From contig QOQW01000021.1 in NCBI GenBank assembly GCA_003327425.1, forward strand, positions 56,305 through 120,304: a stretch of 64,000 bases of DNA. Reading direction: 5' to 3'. Both the position numbers and the translations under genes were made by a program. The notes below the pieces were generated by a model. The model worked only from the letters and a program-made list of their open reading frames with translations. It did no database searches and was not told the DNA's origin. This stretch comes from Candidatus Ozemibacter sibiricus (GTDB lineage Bacteria > Muiribacteriota > Ozemobacteria > Ozemobacterales > Ozemobacteraceae). Shown here one piece after another: positions 35,157 through 43,713 of the stretch. Numbering within the stretch: the first letter of the stretch is position 1; each line of letters starts with the position of its first letter.

Positions 35157-37253
35157 ATGACCGACCTGCTTCGCCATCTGACCATCGTGGCCATTCTGCT
35201 GGTGACCCTGCTGGTGGGATTGCTGGTCCGTGATCATTACAACATCCCCTCGCGGCACCTCGTCATCTTCTACACCTCGAATCTGCGCGGGCAGATCAAC
35301 CCCTTCAGCACCACCATCCAGGAACACCCCTACGAGAAGGCCGGGGGCCTCGCCTTCATCCGGGGTTTGATCGACGATACCATCAAGCGCTTCCAGTTCG
35401 ACCCCGAGTTCGTGCTTCTGCTCGACACCGGCGACGCCCTCTTCGGCTCGGCCGAGGCTTCCCTGACGCTCGGGGAAGCCCCATACGAGCTGATGGTCAA
35501 AATGGGCTATCAGGCGCTGGCGGTCGGCAACATGGAATTCGAACTCGGCCTCGATACCCTGCGGCGGTATGCCGAGCAAGGCAAGCTGCCGCTGCTGGCT
35601 TGCAACTACCGCGACCTCAAGTCCCCGCTGGGGAACACCTTCCTGCCCTCCGTGCTGATCCAGCGAGGGCCACACAAGATCGGCATCATCGGGCTGGGGC
35701 ACGGCGACCTGGCCCGCAACACCCGTCAGGAGAACGTTCTGCAGATCGAGGTGACCGACCTGCAGACCGCGGTCCAGAAGGCGGCCGCCACGCTCAAACT
35801 GCAGGGCGCCGAACTGGTCATCCTGCTGAGCCACCACCCTTCGCTCGACACCCGGCTCGACCTGACCGAGATCTTCCCCGACGTCGATGTCGTCATCGGC
35901 GATCTGATCGGTCCCCAACCTGCCGGCCGGCCGAGTCGGCCACTGCTCTGCCAGACCGCCCCGGCCCGCGGCGCCGGTCTGGGCATGGTCAAGATCCCGT
36001 ACATCGGCCAGGCCTGGAACGTGGAACGCGCCTTCCAGACCATCATGCCGGTCGATGCCACCCGGGTTCCCCCCTCGCCGCGCCTGATCGAAGAGATCGC
36101 CAAAGTGGAATCCCGCATCGAGTCTCTGCTCGAAGAGGTGGTGGGCCGAGCGGTCGGCGATTTCAAGCGCACCTACGAAGACGAATCGACCATGGGCAAC
36201 CTGGTGGCCGATGCCATCCGCGAGGCGGCCCAGACCGACATCGCCTTCCAGAACTCCGGCGGCATCAAAGCGGCCCTCTCCTCCGGCCCCATTTCCCTCC
36301 GCGATCTCTATGATGTCCTGCCGTTCGAGAACTCGATCATCCGCCTGACCTTGCAAGGCTGGCAGATCGAGAACCTGGTCGAAGAGAGCCTCAGTGGCCG
36401 AAGCACTTTTCTGCAAGCCTCTGGCCTGCGTTGCACCTATTCCGGGCGCAATCCCCCCGGCTTCCGGCTCATTCAGATCAGCGTCGGCGAAGAACCTCTC
36501 GACCCCGACCGCGACTACACGGTGGCCGTCAATGATTTCATGGTCTCGACCCCCGTTTCCTGGCCTGAACTGACCCAGGGCCGCGACCGGGCCGTCGTCG
36601 GTCTCCTGCGGGAAAGCCTGAAGAACTATCTGGCCGCTCAGCGGGTGGTCACCCCCACCACCGAACGCCGCTTCGTCGATATCGGCGACACCGACGAGAC
36701 CTTGCGCTTCCAGGCGCTCGAGTTCGAACTGGCCAGCTTGAGCGAACCTCTCGCTCACGACGGCACCCCCGGCTCCCCGTTGGCCCGATTCATCGCCGAC
36801 ACTCTTCGCACCGAAACCGACTCCGATTTCGCGTTGCTGCCCCTGAGCCTGGTGAAGTCAGGCGGCGACCCGCTCGGGGTGCTGACCCCCGGACGGCTGC
36901 TGGGCGCTCTGCCAGACTACGTAGGCGTCGAAACGGTGGCCCTCCCAGGCGAAACCGTTCGCCGGCTGCTGGACCACGCCCTCGCCTCGGGAGGAGCGCC
37001 CCTCGCCTTCTCCGGGCTCAGCGTGGAAATGCAGGACGGCAAGGTCACCCGCCTGTATCCCTGGGAAGGCGATTTCGATCCCGCTCGGGTCTATAAGGTG
37101 GCGCTACCAGGGCGGTTCGCCGAAGAGGTCGCCCGTCCGGCCGGCGTCGATCTGCCCAAAGCGGTCCCCTGGGCCACCGACCTGCGTCGGCTCTTCCTGC
37201 ATGGAGTCCGTCGACGGCAGGGGGTGGTCACTTTGAAACCCGCCCTCCTTTGA
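35157..37253 (+). CDS. 5'-nucleotidase/UshA-family protein with degenerate metallophosphatase head and duplicated C-domain
   Basis: The product has 698 residues and one N-terminal membrane helix (about 7-24). The metallophosphoesterase domain keeps LLDTGD (Asp93) and SHH (226-227). The first motif, TND-x-HG in active enzymes, reads TSNLRG (40-45). GNHEFD reads GNMEFE (124-129). The GHSH motif becomes GDLIG near 248. Several metal ligands are therefore lost. The C-terminal nucleotidase domain (about 330-515) is well preserved, with FQNSGGIKA and SLRDLYDVLPFENSI. About 540-690 looks like a second copy of that domain (GSPLARFIADTLR, VLTPGRLLGALPDYVG). Its stop overlaps the diguanylate cyclase start by one base. 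Confidence 0.8.
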   Translation: MTDLLRHLTIVAILLVTLLVGLLVRDHYNIPSRHLVIFYTSNLRGQINPFSTTIQEHPYEKAGGLAFIRGLIDDTIKRFQFDPEFVLLLDTGDALFGSAEASLTLGEAPYELMVKMGYQALAVGNMEFELGLDTLRRYAEQGKLPLLACNYRDLKSPLGNTFLPSVLIQRGPHKIGIIGLGHGDLARNTRQENVLQIEVTDLQTAVQKAAATLKLQGAELVILLSHHPSLDTRLDLTEIFPDVDVVIGDLIGPQPAGRPSRPLLCQTAPARGAGLGMVKIPYIGQAWNVERAFQTIMPVDATRVPPSPRLIEEIAKVESRIESLLEEVVGRAVGDFKRTYEDESTMGNLVADAIREAAQTDIAFQNSGGIKAALSSGPISLRDLYDVLPFENSIIRLTLQGWQIENLVEESLSGRSTFLQASGLRCTYSGRNPPGFRLIQISVGEEPLDPDRDYTVAVNDFMVSTPVSWPELTQGRDRAVVGLLRESLKNYLAAQRVVTPTTERRFVDIGDTDETLRFQALEFELASLSEPLAHDGTPGSPLARFIADTLRTETDSDFALLPLSLVKSGGDPLGVLTPGRLLGALPDYVGVETVALPGETVRRLLDHALASGGAPLAFSGLSVEMQDGKVTRLYPWEGDFDPARVYKVALPGRFAEEVARPAGVDLPKAVPWATDLRRLFLHGVRRRQGVVTLKPALL

Positions 37254-39295
37254 TGTCGTCCATGATCGGGTTGAAGAGCAAATTCCTGCTGTTCTTCCTG
37301 CTGATCCTGGTCGTGCCCTTCTCCCTTTTCATGGCGTTTTCGCTGCGTCGCGCCGAAGAGGCGGCCCGGCGCGATTTCCGACGTCGGCTCGAGTATGCCG
37401 GCAGTTTGTTCCGGGCGAGCCTAGCTGATCAGATGAACAGCCTGCGTTCGCGGGCCAAGACGCTGGCCGATTTCGATTTCTACACTGCCACCAAGGACGG
37501 GTTCGACGCCTCTGCCACCCTGCCGCTGTTGCAGGATCGCCTGCCCCGCCTGGGCCTCGATTACCTCGCGTTGATCGGCGACAGTTCCCGCATCCTCATC
37601 GCCGAAGGCAGCCCGCCAGGCGAGAATCTCGACCGGATCATCCCCTCGATCTGCCATTCCCCTTTGTCGAAGAACCTGTTCGTGCTCAACAAGGAGCCCT
37701 GGATCCTCGCCGCCGCCGAGATCACCAAATTGCGGCAGGGCGGCAAGTTGCACGTCGTCGCGGCCTGGCGCCTGCCCCGCGATTTCGCCGATCCGCTGAA
37801 ACCGTTGACCGGCGCCGAGTTCAGCCTGCTCTACGCCAATCGTCGCATCCTCACCACCAAGATGGACGTCTACATGAAACGGATGGTCGACACCATTCCC
37901 GAATCTCCCGATGCGACGACCGGGGAGACCGTGGTTCTGGGCCGAAAGCACCTGTTCGTCCGGGAAGAAGCCCTGCCCGGGCAGATTTCGGAGACCATCC
38001 GCCTCGAGATCACGCTGCCCGAATCCGAGTTCATCAATCTGGGCAGCAGCCTGCATCGCGACCTGCTCCTGTTCGGCGGCATCGGGATCTTGCTCGCGCT
38101 GGCGACCGGCTCGTTGCTCTACATGAATGTTGGAACCCCCATCACCCAATTGGCCGAAATCACCACCCGGGTGGCCAGCGGCGATTTCTCCATCGACCTG
38201 ACTTCCGACCGATCCGATGAAATCGGCCTGCTCTACCGCAATTTCACCGCCATGGTGCGCAGCCTCAAGGAAGAACAGGAACAGAAGAACCGCCGCATGT
38301 ATGAACTGAACACCCTGTTCGAGATCAGCAACGCGGTCAATTACATCACCGACGCCGATGAACTGCTCAAATTCCTGCTGAGCCACGCCGTCGAAGTCCT
38401 GGGCGCGGAGCGCGGCTCGATCATGCTGCTGGACGACCAGACCGACGAGCTGGTCATCCGGGTCGGGTACGGCGGACGCTACCGACTTCTGTCATCGACC
38501 CCCATCAAATTGGGGTATGGCATCTGCGGTCTCGTCGCCAAGGAAGGCAAGGGACGCATCTGCAACGCCGGCTTCCGCGATGCCGACTTCAAGAATTTCG
38601 GTAGCATCCTGCCGGTCGAAGACATCCGGACCCTGTTGTGTTCTCCTTTGAAATTCAAAGAAGGTACCATCGGCGTGATCAACATCGTCAACAAACGAGA
38701 CGGGCTCGAATTCGGCGAAGCCGATCTGGCGCTGCTCAACCTGATCGCCACCCAGGCCGCGGTCACCATCGAAAACACCAAGCTCTACCAGCTGTCGATC
38801 ACGGACGGCCTGACCAGATTGTTCGTCCATCGCTATTTCATGGCCCGTCTGTCCGAGGAAATCCTGCGCGCGCGCCGCTACGGTTTGAAACTGGCCTTGA
38901 TCATGATCGACATCGACAATTTCAAGCAGTTCAACGACCTGTATGGCCACCAGGTCGGCGACCAGGTCTTGCAGCGCGTCGCTCTGACGATCCGCGAGAC
39001 GATCCGGGTCGGTGTCGACATCCCCTGTCGATACGGCGGAGAAGAAATGGCCATCATTCTTCCCGAAACCCGTTCCGATGAGGCGTTCTTCACCGCCGAG
39101 CGCATTCGGGAGGCGATCGCCGCCCAGACCATCAGTCACCCGCTTGGCAACCTTCGCATCACCTGCAGCCTGGGTGTGGCCTCCTACCCTGCCGATGCCC
39201 ACGACCGGGACAGCCTGGTGATGGCCGCCGACAAAGCCATGTATGTCAGCAAGCAGCAAGGCAAGAACCGCACCACCGCCGCCGGTCAGGCCTGA
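37253..39295 (+). CDS. Membrane-bound HAMP-GAF-GGDEF diguanylate cyclase
   Basis: The product has 680 residues. TM1 (about 8-28) and TM2 (about 278-300) flank a periplasmic sensor domain of about 240 residues. HAMP (about 300-350), GAF (about 365-515) and GGDEF (about 520-680) follow. The signature is GGEEM in CRYGGEEMAIILPE, a tolerated variant of GGDEF with Met for Phe. The RxxD inhibitory site is absent (VGVD), so product feedback is unlikely. The periplasmic part may sense a ligand, and the upstream degenerate nucleotidase, joined by a 1-bp stop/start overlap, is a candidate partner. An ATG at 37262 is an alternative. Confidence 0.9.
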   Translation: MSSMIGLKSKFLLFFLLILVVPFSLFMAFSLRRAEEAARRDFRRRLEYAGSLFRASLADQMNSLRSRAKTLADFDFYTATKDGFDASATLPLLQDRLPRLGLDYLALIGDSSRILIAEGSPPGENLDRIIPSICHSPLSKNLFVLNKEPWILAAAEITKLRQGGKLHVVAAWRLPRDFADPLKPLTGAEFSLLYANRRILTTKMDVYMKRMVDTIPESPDATTGETVVLGRKHLFVREEALPGQISETIRLEITLPESEFINLGSSLHRDLLLFGGIGILLALATGSLLYMNVGTPITQLAEITTRVASGDFSIDLTSDRSDEIGLLYRNFTAMVRSLKEEQEQKNRRMYELNTLFEISNAVNYITDADELLKFLLSHAVEVLGAERGSIMLLDDQTDELVIRVGYGGRYRLLSSTPIKLGYGICGLVAKEGKGRICNAGFRDADFKNFGSILPVEDIRTLLCSPLKFKEGTIGVINIVNKRDGLEFGEADLALLNLIATQAAVTIENTKLYQLSITDGLTRLFVHRYFMARLSEEILRARRYGLKLALIMIDIDNFKQFNDLYGHQVGDQVLQRVALTIRETIRVGVDIPCRYGGEEMAIILPETRSDEAFFTAERIREAIAAQTISHPLGNLRITCSLGVASYPADAHDRDSLVMAADKAMYVSKQQGKNRTTAAGQA

Positions 39296-39483
39296 TCCCA
39301 AATGACCAAGAACCTTGCGTCCAGTTCCTGTGCTGCTCAAGGAACCAGATGGCGGCCGGCCGTTGGGTTCGTCGCTTCAGGAACTGGCCGTTCGGCCGCC
39401 TGCGGCCCAGAGTCTCGGAAATTCCCAGCCGACACGCCGCTTCGGGCGCCCATCATCCCTCGAACGCCAGGAGCAGAGGGCGA

Positions 39484-40431
39484 ATGAACACGGCACAAGC
39501 CCTCTGGGGAGCCCTCCTGATGGCGGGCTGCCACTTGTTGCGCAGCTCCGACCTGTTTTTCCGGGTGGGGGCGATCAAAGCTCTTCCCGTCAGCCTGCTC
39601 ATCTTCTGGGAGCATTTCTTCAATCTGGTCGTGCTGGCTCCCGCGCTGTGGCATCAGCGGCGAGCCTATGCGAGGTTGACCGGTCGCGACTTCGGCCTGT
39701 TTCTCCTGGTCGGCTGGGGCGCCTCGGCGATGGGCATCCTCTGCTTCACCCAGGCCTTCCATTACATGAATCCCGCCTTGGTGATCCTGCTGCAGAAACT
39801 GCAACCCCTGGTGACCATTTCTCTGGGGGCGATCCTGTTGCGGGAACGCTTTCGGCCGGCGTTCTATGGTTGGGCAGGGCTGGCCGTGACCGCCTCCTAT
39901 TTCGTCAGTTTCTCGCTGACCAACCCCTTCTCAGGCGAATGGGCGCGCCTCGGCACCGGTACCCTGTTCGCCCTGGCCGCGGTATTCTTCTGGGGCTCCG
40001 GAACGGTCTGGGGAAAGTTGCTCCTGGGAACCTATGACAAGGTTTTCGTCCTGGGCAACCGCTTCCTGTTCGGAACCGTGTTCACCTTCGGGCTGGCGCT
40101 CGCGCTCAATTCCGGCCTGCAGGCCGCTGTCATCCTGGATCCCAGTGGTCCCTATTTTGCGAGCATTCTGTATATGGCGTGGGTACCTGGCCTGGTGGCG
40201 ACCGGGCTGTTCTATTTCGGTCTGGTGTACGTGGCAGCCTCGGTGGCATCCATTCTGGAACTGATCTTTCCCCTGGCGTCCGTTTTGATCATGTGGGGGT
40301 ACTACGGTCAACCGCTGGACTCGATCCAGATCGGAGCCGCGATCGTGTTGTTCATCAGCATGGGTCGCATCACCGCGGCCGACATGCGCCTGCTTGAGGA
40401 CCAAGGGAGCCGGTCTGCCTCCAGGGGGTAA
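39484..40431 (+). CDS. EamA/DMT-family transporter
   Basis: This 315-residue protein has about 10 hydrophobic segments in two five-helix halves, the drug/metabolite transporter layout. The second half contains VAASVASILELIFPLASVLIM, close to the typical EamA repeat ending (xPxxAxLxGxLxLGE). The frame opens at 39349, but AGGAG and AGAGGG precede the ATG at 39484, which begins directly before the first helix. The substrate is unknown. Confidence 0.85.
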   Translation: MNTAQALWGALLMAGCHLLRSSDLFFRVGAIKALPVSLLIFWEHFFNLVVLAPALWHQRRAYARLTGRDFGLFLLVGWGASAMGILCFTQAFHYMNPALVILLQKLQPLVTISLGAILLRERFRPAFYGWAGLAVTASYFVSFSLTNPFSGEWARLGTGTLFALAAVFFWGSGTVWGKLLLGTYDKVFVLGNRFLFGTVFTFGLALALNSGLQAAVILDPSGPYFASILYMAWVPGLVATGLFYFGLVYVAASVASILELIFPLASVLIMWGYYGQPLDSIQIGAAIVLFISMGRITAADMRLLEDQGSRSASRG

Positions 40432-40500
40432 TGGGGCCCCTCGACCAAAAGCCAGCCTCTGAAAACACACCGCCCCTCATCAACCACGGAGAGGGGGGTA

Positions 40501-40878
40501 TCAGCGATTGGTGGGGTCAGATGGAGGGCTGGCGAGGCCGGGGATGTCTTTTTCGGCGTTCAGGAGCATCTGATAGATCTGGTATTTCTTCTGATAGATG
40601 GCCAGAGCGTTGAGAGTATCCATGGTTTGCGGGCCGCTTTCCCGAAGCATGCGGACGTAGTTTTCGTACGCCGCCTGGTAGGCCTGGTGAGCTTGCTCGA
40701 GAGCCGAAGCCGGCGTTGGAGAAGCAATGGCCGGGGCACGAACCGGCACCACCGCCCTGGATTCGACTTGCGCGCCAATTTCGGTGGATGGCGCCGGAAC
40801 GGGGGCACGCTCCGTGCACCCGCTGAGGGCCATGGCGATCAGGATCAATCCTCCCAGAGTGGCCACCAATCGCGTCAT
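40501..40878 (-). CDS. Small lipoprotein, function unknown
   Basis: The product has 125 residues. The signal sequence MTRLVATLGGLILIAMALSGC has a lipobox LSGC at Cys21, so the protein is lipidated. Pro/Ala-rich residues (about 23-55) lead to a helical region (QAHQAYQAAYENYVRMLRE, TLNALAIYQKKYQIYQ). The frame continues far upstream but only this ATG has AGGAAAGGGG and a promoter before it. Confidence 0.8.
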   Translation of the reverse strand: MTRLVATLGGLILIAMALSGCTERAPVPAPSTEIGAQVESRAVVPVRAPAIASPTPASALEQAHQAYQAAYENYVRMLRESGPQTMDTLNALAIYQKKYQIYQMLLNAEKDIPGLASPPSDPTNR

Positions 40879-40903
40879 GCCAAGCCCCTTTCCTATCGCT
40901 TCA

Positions 40904-40932
40904 ATTATAAAATTCAGAGAACCAGGCGTCAA
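40904..40932 (-). promoter_or_regulatory. Promoter of the lipoprotein gene
   Basis: Minus-strand TTGACG (40927-40932), a 17-bp spacer and TATAAT (40904-40909), the best -10 in the window. The start near 40897 lies about 20 bases before the ATG. Confidence 0.8.
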
Positions 40933-40980
40933 GTAAACCTCATCTCGGAAGCGCGGCCGAATGACCCGAGGACAAGGTAC

Positions 40981-41010
40981 TTGAATTTCGCCGGGCAGTC
41001 GCGTTAGAAT
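40981..41010 (+). promoter_or_regulatory. Promoter of the amidohydrolase pair
   Basis: TTGAAT (40981-40986), an 18-bp spacer and TAGAAT (41005-41010). The start near 41017 leaves a leader of about 155 bases. This promoter and the divergent lipoprotein promoter are only about 50 bp apart. Confidence 0.6.
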
Positions 41011-41040
41011 ACCCCCCCAAGAAATTGATAATCCGGAGGA

Positions 41041-41100
41041 ATGCGGTTGAGCCTCGAGGTCGGTGGGAGCAGCTTGCGAGAGCAACCTGCCACCGTCTGA
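41041..41100 (+). other. Candidate leader ORF (uORF) before the amidohydrolases
   Basis: ATG at 41041 opens 19 codons to a TGA at 41098-41100. GGAGG (41035-41039) is too close to that ATG but ideally placed for the in-frame TTG at 41047. It lies within the 155-base leader. This may be translated or may be chance. Confidence 0.3.
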
Positions 41101-41171
41101 CGCACACCTTGAGGATAGGGCCCCCCGGGGTTCCACCTCGCCCTCAGGGCAATCAGGAAAGGGGATAGCAC

Positions 41172-42344
41172 ATGAAGGTCATCATCAACAAAGGGACGAT
41201 TTTCTACCAGGGGAAGTTCCAGCAACTGGGGCGGATGGTCATTGACAAAGGCAAGATCCTGGAAATCACCCTGGCCTCTGCCAAGGTGAAGAAAGCCAAA
41301 GCAGACCCCAAAGAGAAGACCGAGGGCAATGCCATGGTCATTGAGGCCGATGGCAAGTATGTCATGCCCGGAATGATCGATGCGCATACCCACCTGGGCC
41401 TCGAAGAAGAAGGTGTCGGCTGGATCGACGCCGACTTGAACGAGTCCTTCGGGCTGGTGACTCCCCAGGTCCGGGCCTTCGACGCGGTCAAGATGCGGGA
41501 CCGGGCGTTCAAAGATGCCCTGGCCGGCGGCATTACCACCTGCATGATCACCCCCGGCTCGGCCAACCCCATCGGCGGTCAGACCTGCATCCTGAAGATG
41601 GTCGGCAATGTGGTGGAAGAGGCCGTCGTCAAAGAATCCTCCGGCATGAAGTTCGCGTTCGGCGAGAATCCCAAGCGGGTGTACGCCGAGCAGAAACAGT
41701 TCCCCAGCACCCGCATGGGAACGGCCGCCGTCATCCGCGAGTGGCTGATGAAAGCCCAGGATTATTCCAAGAAAAAGAAGGCCAAAGATTTTAAAGAACG
41801 CGAAATCAAACTCGAAGCCCTCCTCCCCCTCCTGGAAGGGAAGATCCAGGCCCGAGCGCATGCCCACCTGGCCGACGATATCATCACGGCCTACCGTATC
41901 GCCCAGGAATTCAACCTGGATCTGGTCATCGACCACTGCACCGAAGGCCATCTCATCGCCAAGGAACTCGGCCGCTGGAAGGCCCGCGCCGTGGTCGGAC
42001 CGACCCTCTCCAGTCGATGCAAACCGGAACTCAGGCACAAGACCTTCGATACCGTCCGTGCCCTTCTCGACGAAGGGTGCATGGTGGCGATCACCACCGA
42101 CCATCCGGTCATCCCCATCGAGGGACTCTCCCTCTGCGCCGCCCTGTGCGTACGCCATGGCCTGGAGGAAGAACGCGCCATCAAGACGGTCACCGAATAT
42201 CCGGCGGCCATCCTGGGTCTGGACAAACGGCTCGGCAAACTCGAGGTGGGCTACGATGCCGACGTCGTCGTCTGGAACGGCCATCCTCTCGACGTCCGGT
42301 CAACGGTCGACGTCGCCCTCATCGACGGCAAAAAAGTCCTCTGA
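41172..42344 (+). CDS. Amidohydrolase (imidazolonepropionase/dihydroorotase-like), copy 1
   Basis: This 390-residue protein of the metal-dependent hydrolase superfamily has a small beta-sandwich formed by both ends and a central TIM barrel. Metal ligands are VMPGMIDAHTHLG (His72, His74), HAH at 230-232, DHCTEGH (His255) and Asp310 in ITTDHP. The C-terminal AAILGLDKRLGKLEVGYDADVVVW closes the sandwich. AAAGGGG lies before the ATG. The reaction is unknown; a cyclic amide or imidazolone-like substrate is usual. Copy 2 is 35 bp downstream. Confidence 0.85.
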   Translation: MKVIINKGTIFYQGKFQQLGRMVIDKGKILEITLASAKVKKAKADPKEKTEGNAMVIEADGKYVMPGMIDAHTHLGLEEEGVGWIDADLNESFGLVTPQVRAFDAVKMRDRAFKDALAGGITTCMITPGSANPIGGQTCILKMVGNVVEEAVVKESSGMKFAFGENPKRVYAEQKQFPSTRMGTAAVIREWLMKAQDYSKKKKAKDFKEREIKLEALLPLLEGKIQARAHAHLADDIITAYRIAQEFNLDLVIDHCTEGHLIAKELGRWKARAVVGPTLSSRCKPELRHKTFDTVRALLDEGCMVAITTDHPVIPIEGLSLCAALCVRHGLEEERAIKTVTEYPAAILGLDKRLGKLEVGYDADVVVWNGHPLDVRSTVDVALIDGKKVL

Positions 42345-42379
42345 CCCTTCCCGCGCCCCCGCGCAGAAGGGAGACATGC

Positions 42380-43519
42380 ATGTCGATCCTATTCGATAAC
42401 ATCCGCCTCTACATGGCTGGCGCTTTTTTCCCGGGCCAGAAAGTCCTGGTCGAAAAGGGAAAGATCGCTGCCGTCGGCTCCAAGATCCTCAAAACCGTCG
42501 ATGAAACGATCGACGGCAAGGGGAAATACCTGATGCCCGCCCTGATCGACGCCCATACCCACCTGGGTTTGTTCGAGCGGGGCAATCTGACCCCCGGCTC
42601 TGACATGGCCGAGGTCTTCCAGCCGATCACGCCTCATCTGCGCCCCCTCGACGGGATCAAAATGCGGGATCAGGCCCTGGAAGACGCACGCCGTGCAGGC
42701 GTCGCCGTTTGCATGGTCTGCCCCGGTCCCACCAATCCGATCGCTGGTCAGTGCTCGATTTTGAAGACCAACGGCAATTCCGCCGATGTCGGCCTCATCG
42801 TCGAACAAGCCGGCATCAAAATCTGCTTCGGCGAAGAGCCCAAGAACACCTACCACAAACAGAAAAAAGCCCCCTCGACCCGGATGGGCGTCGCCGCTCT
42901 GATTCGCGAAACCTTAATGCGGGCCCAGGACTATGCCGAGCAGAAAGCCTCCAAAAAGGGCATTCGCGACCGGAACATCCAATTCGAGGCTCTGCTCCCC
43001 ATGCTGGAAGGGCGGGTCCCGATGCGGGCCAATGCCCACCGGGTCGAAGACATCATGACCGCGATCCGGATCGCCGAAGAGTTCAAGCTGAAGCTCATCA
43101 TCGAACACGGCACCGAAGCCCACCTGCTCGCCCCGATGCTGGCCGAGAAGAAGATTCCGGTCGTGCTGGGGCCAGCCCTGGTGCCTCATCTCCGCTTCGA
43201 ACTCCGGGACAAGACCTTTGAAAGCGCGGTCATCTTGATGAATGCAGGAGTCGAGGTCGCTCTCACCTGCGATTTCCCTGGCCTGCCCATCGAAGCCCTC
43301 CGGATCGTCGCCGCCATGGCCGTTCAGTTCGGTCTCGACGAGAAACGCGCCATCAACGCCATCACCGAGAACCCGGCCCGGATTCTCGGCATCCAGACTC
43401 GGTGCGGCCAGATCAAAAAGGGATACGATGCCGATCTCGCCCTGTTTTCCGGACACCCCCTGGACATCCGATCCAAGCTAGAAATGATCGTGGTGGACGG
43501 GGAACTGTTCCGTTTCTGA
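42380..43519 (+). CDS. Amidohydrolase, copy 2 (tandem paralogue)
   Basis: This 379-residue protein aligns throughout with copy 1 (shared IDAHTHLGL, PSTRMGVAALIRE, EALLPMLEGRVPMRANAH, GYDADLALFSGHPLDIRS). The first HTH and IEHGTEAH are kept. The third ligand block reads NAH where copy 1 has HAH, and the Asp-bearing motif reads LTCDFP against ITTDHP. It keeps the core metal residues, so it may be active with a different substrate range. AAGGGAG lies 6 bases before the ATG at 42380. Tandem placement suggests duplication, then divergence or heteromer formation. Confidence 0.85.
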   Translation: MSILFDNIRLYMAGAFFPGQKVLVEKGKIAAVGSKILKTVDETIDGKGKYLMPALIDAHTHLGLFERGNLTPGSDMAEVFQPITPHLRPLDGIKMRDQALEDARRAGVAVCMVCPGPTNPIAGQCSILKTNGNSADVGLIVEQAGIKICFGEEPKNTYHKQKKAPSTRMGVAALIRETLMRAQDYAEQKASKKGIRDRNIQFEALLPMLEGRVPMRANAHRVEDIMTAIRIAEEFKLKLIIEHGTEAHLLAPMLAEKKIPVVLGPALVPHLRFELRDKTFESAVILMNAGVEVALTCDFPGLPIEALRIVAAMAVQFGLDEKRAINAITENPARILGIQTRCGQIKKGYDADLALFSGHPLDIRSKLEMIVVDGELFRF

Positions 43520-43713
43520 AACGAATCTGAAGATTCGTTGTCGCCTACCGGCCACCCGATCGCGGTGGCCGGCATGGTTTTCGGGCAGGGACCGCCTTCT
43601 CGACATGGTATCATGGAAACAAGCGCCCCGAAGGAAGGTTCGGATTTCCGCGGATTCCGTCGATACCTGGGAACGACTTCACCCCGATCCACCTTCCGTT
43701 GGCATGGAGGGAC

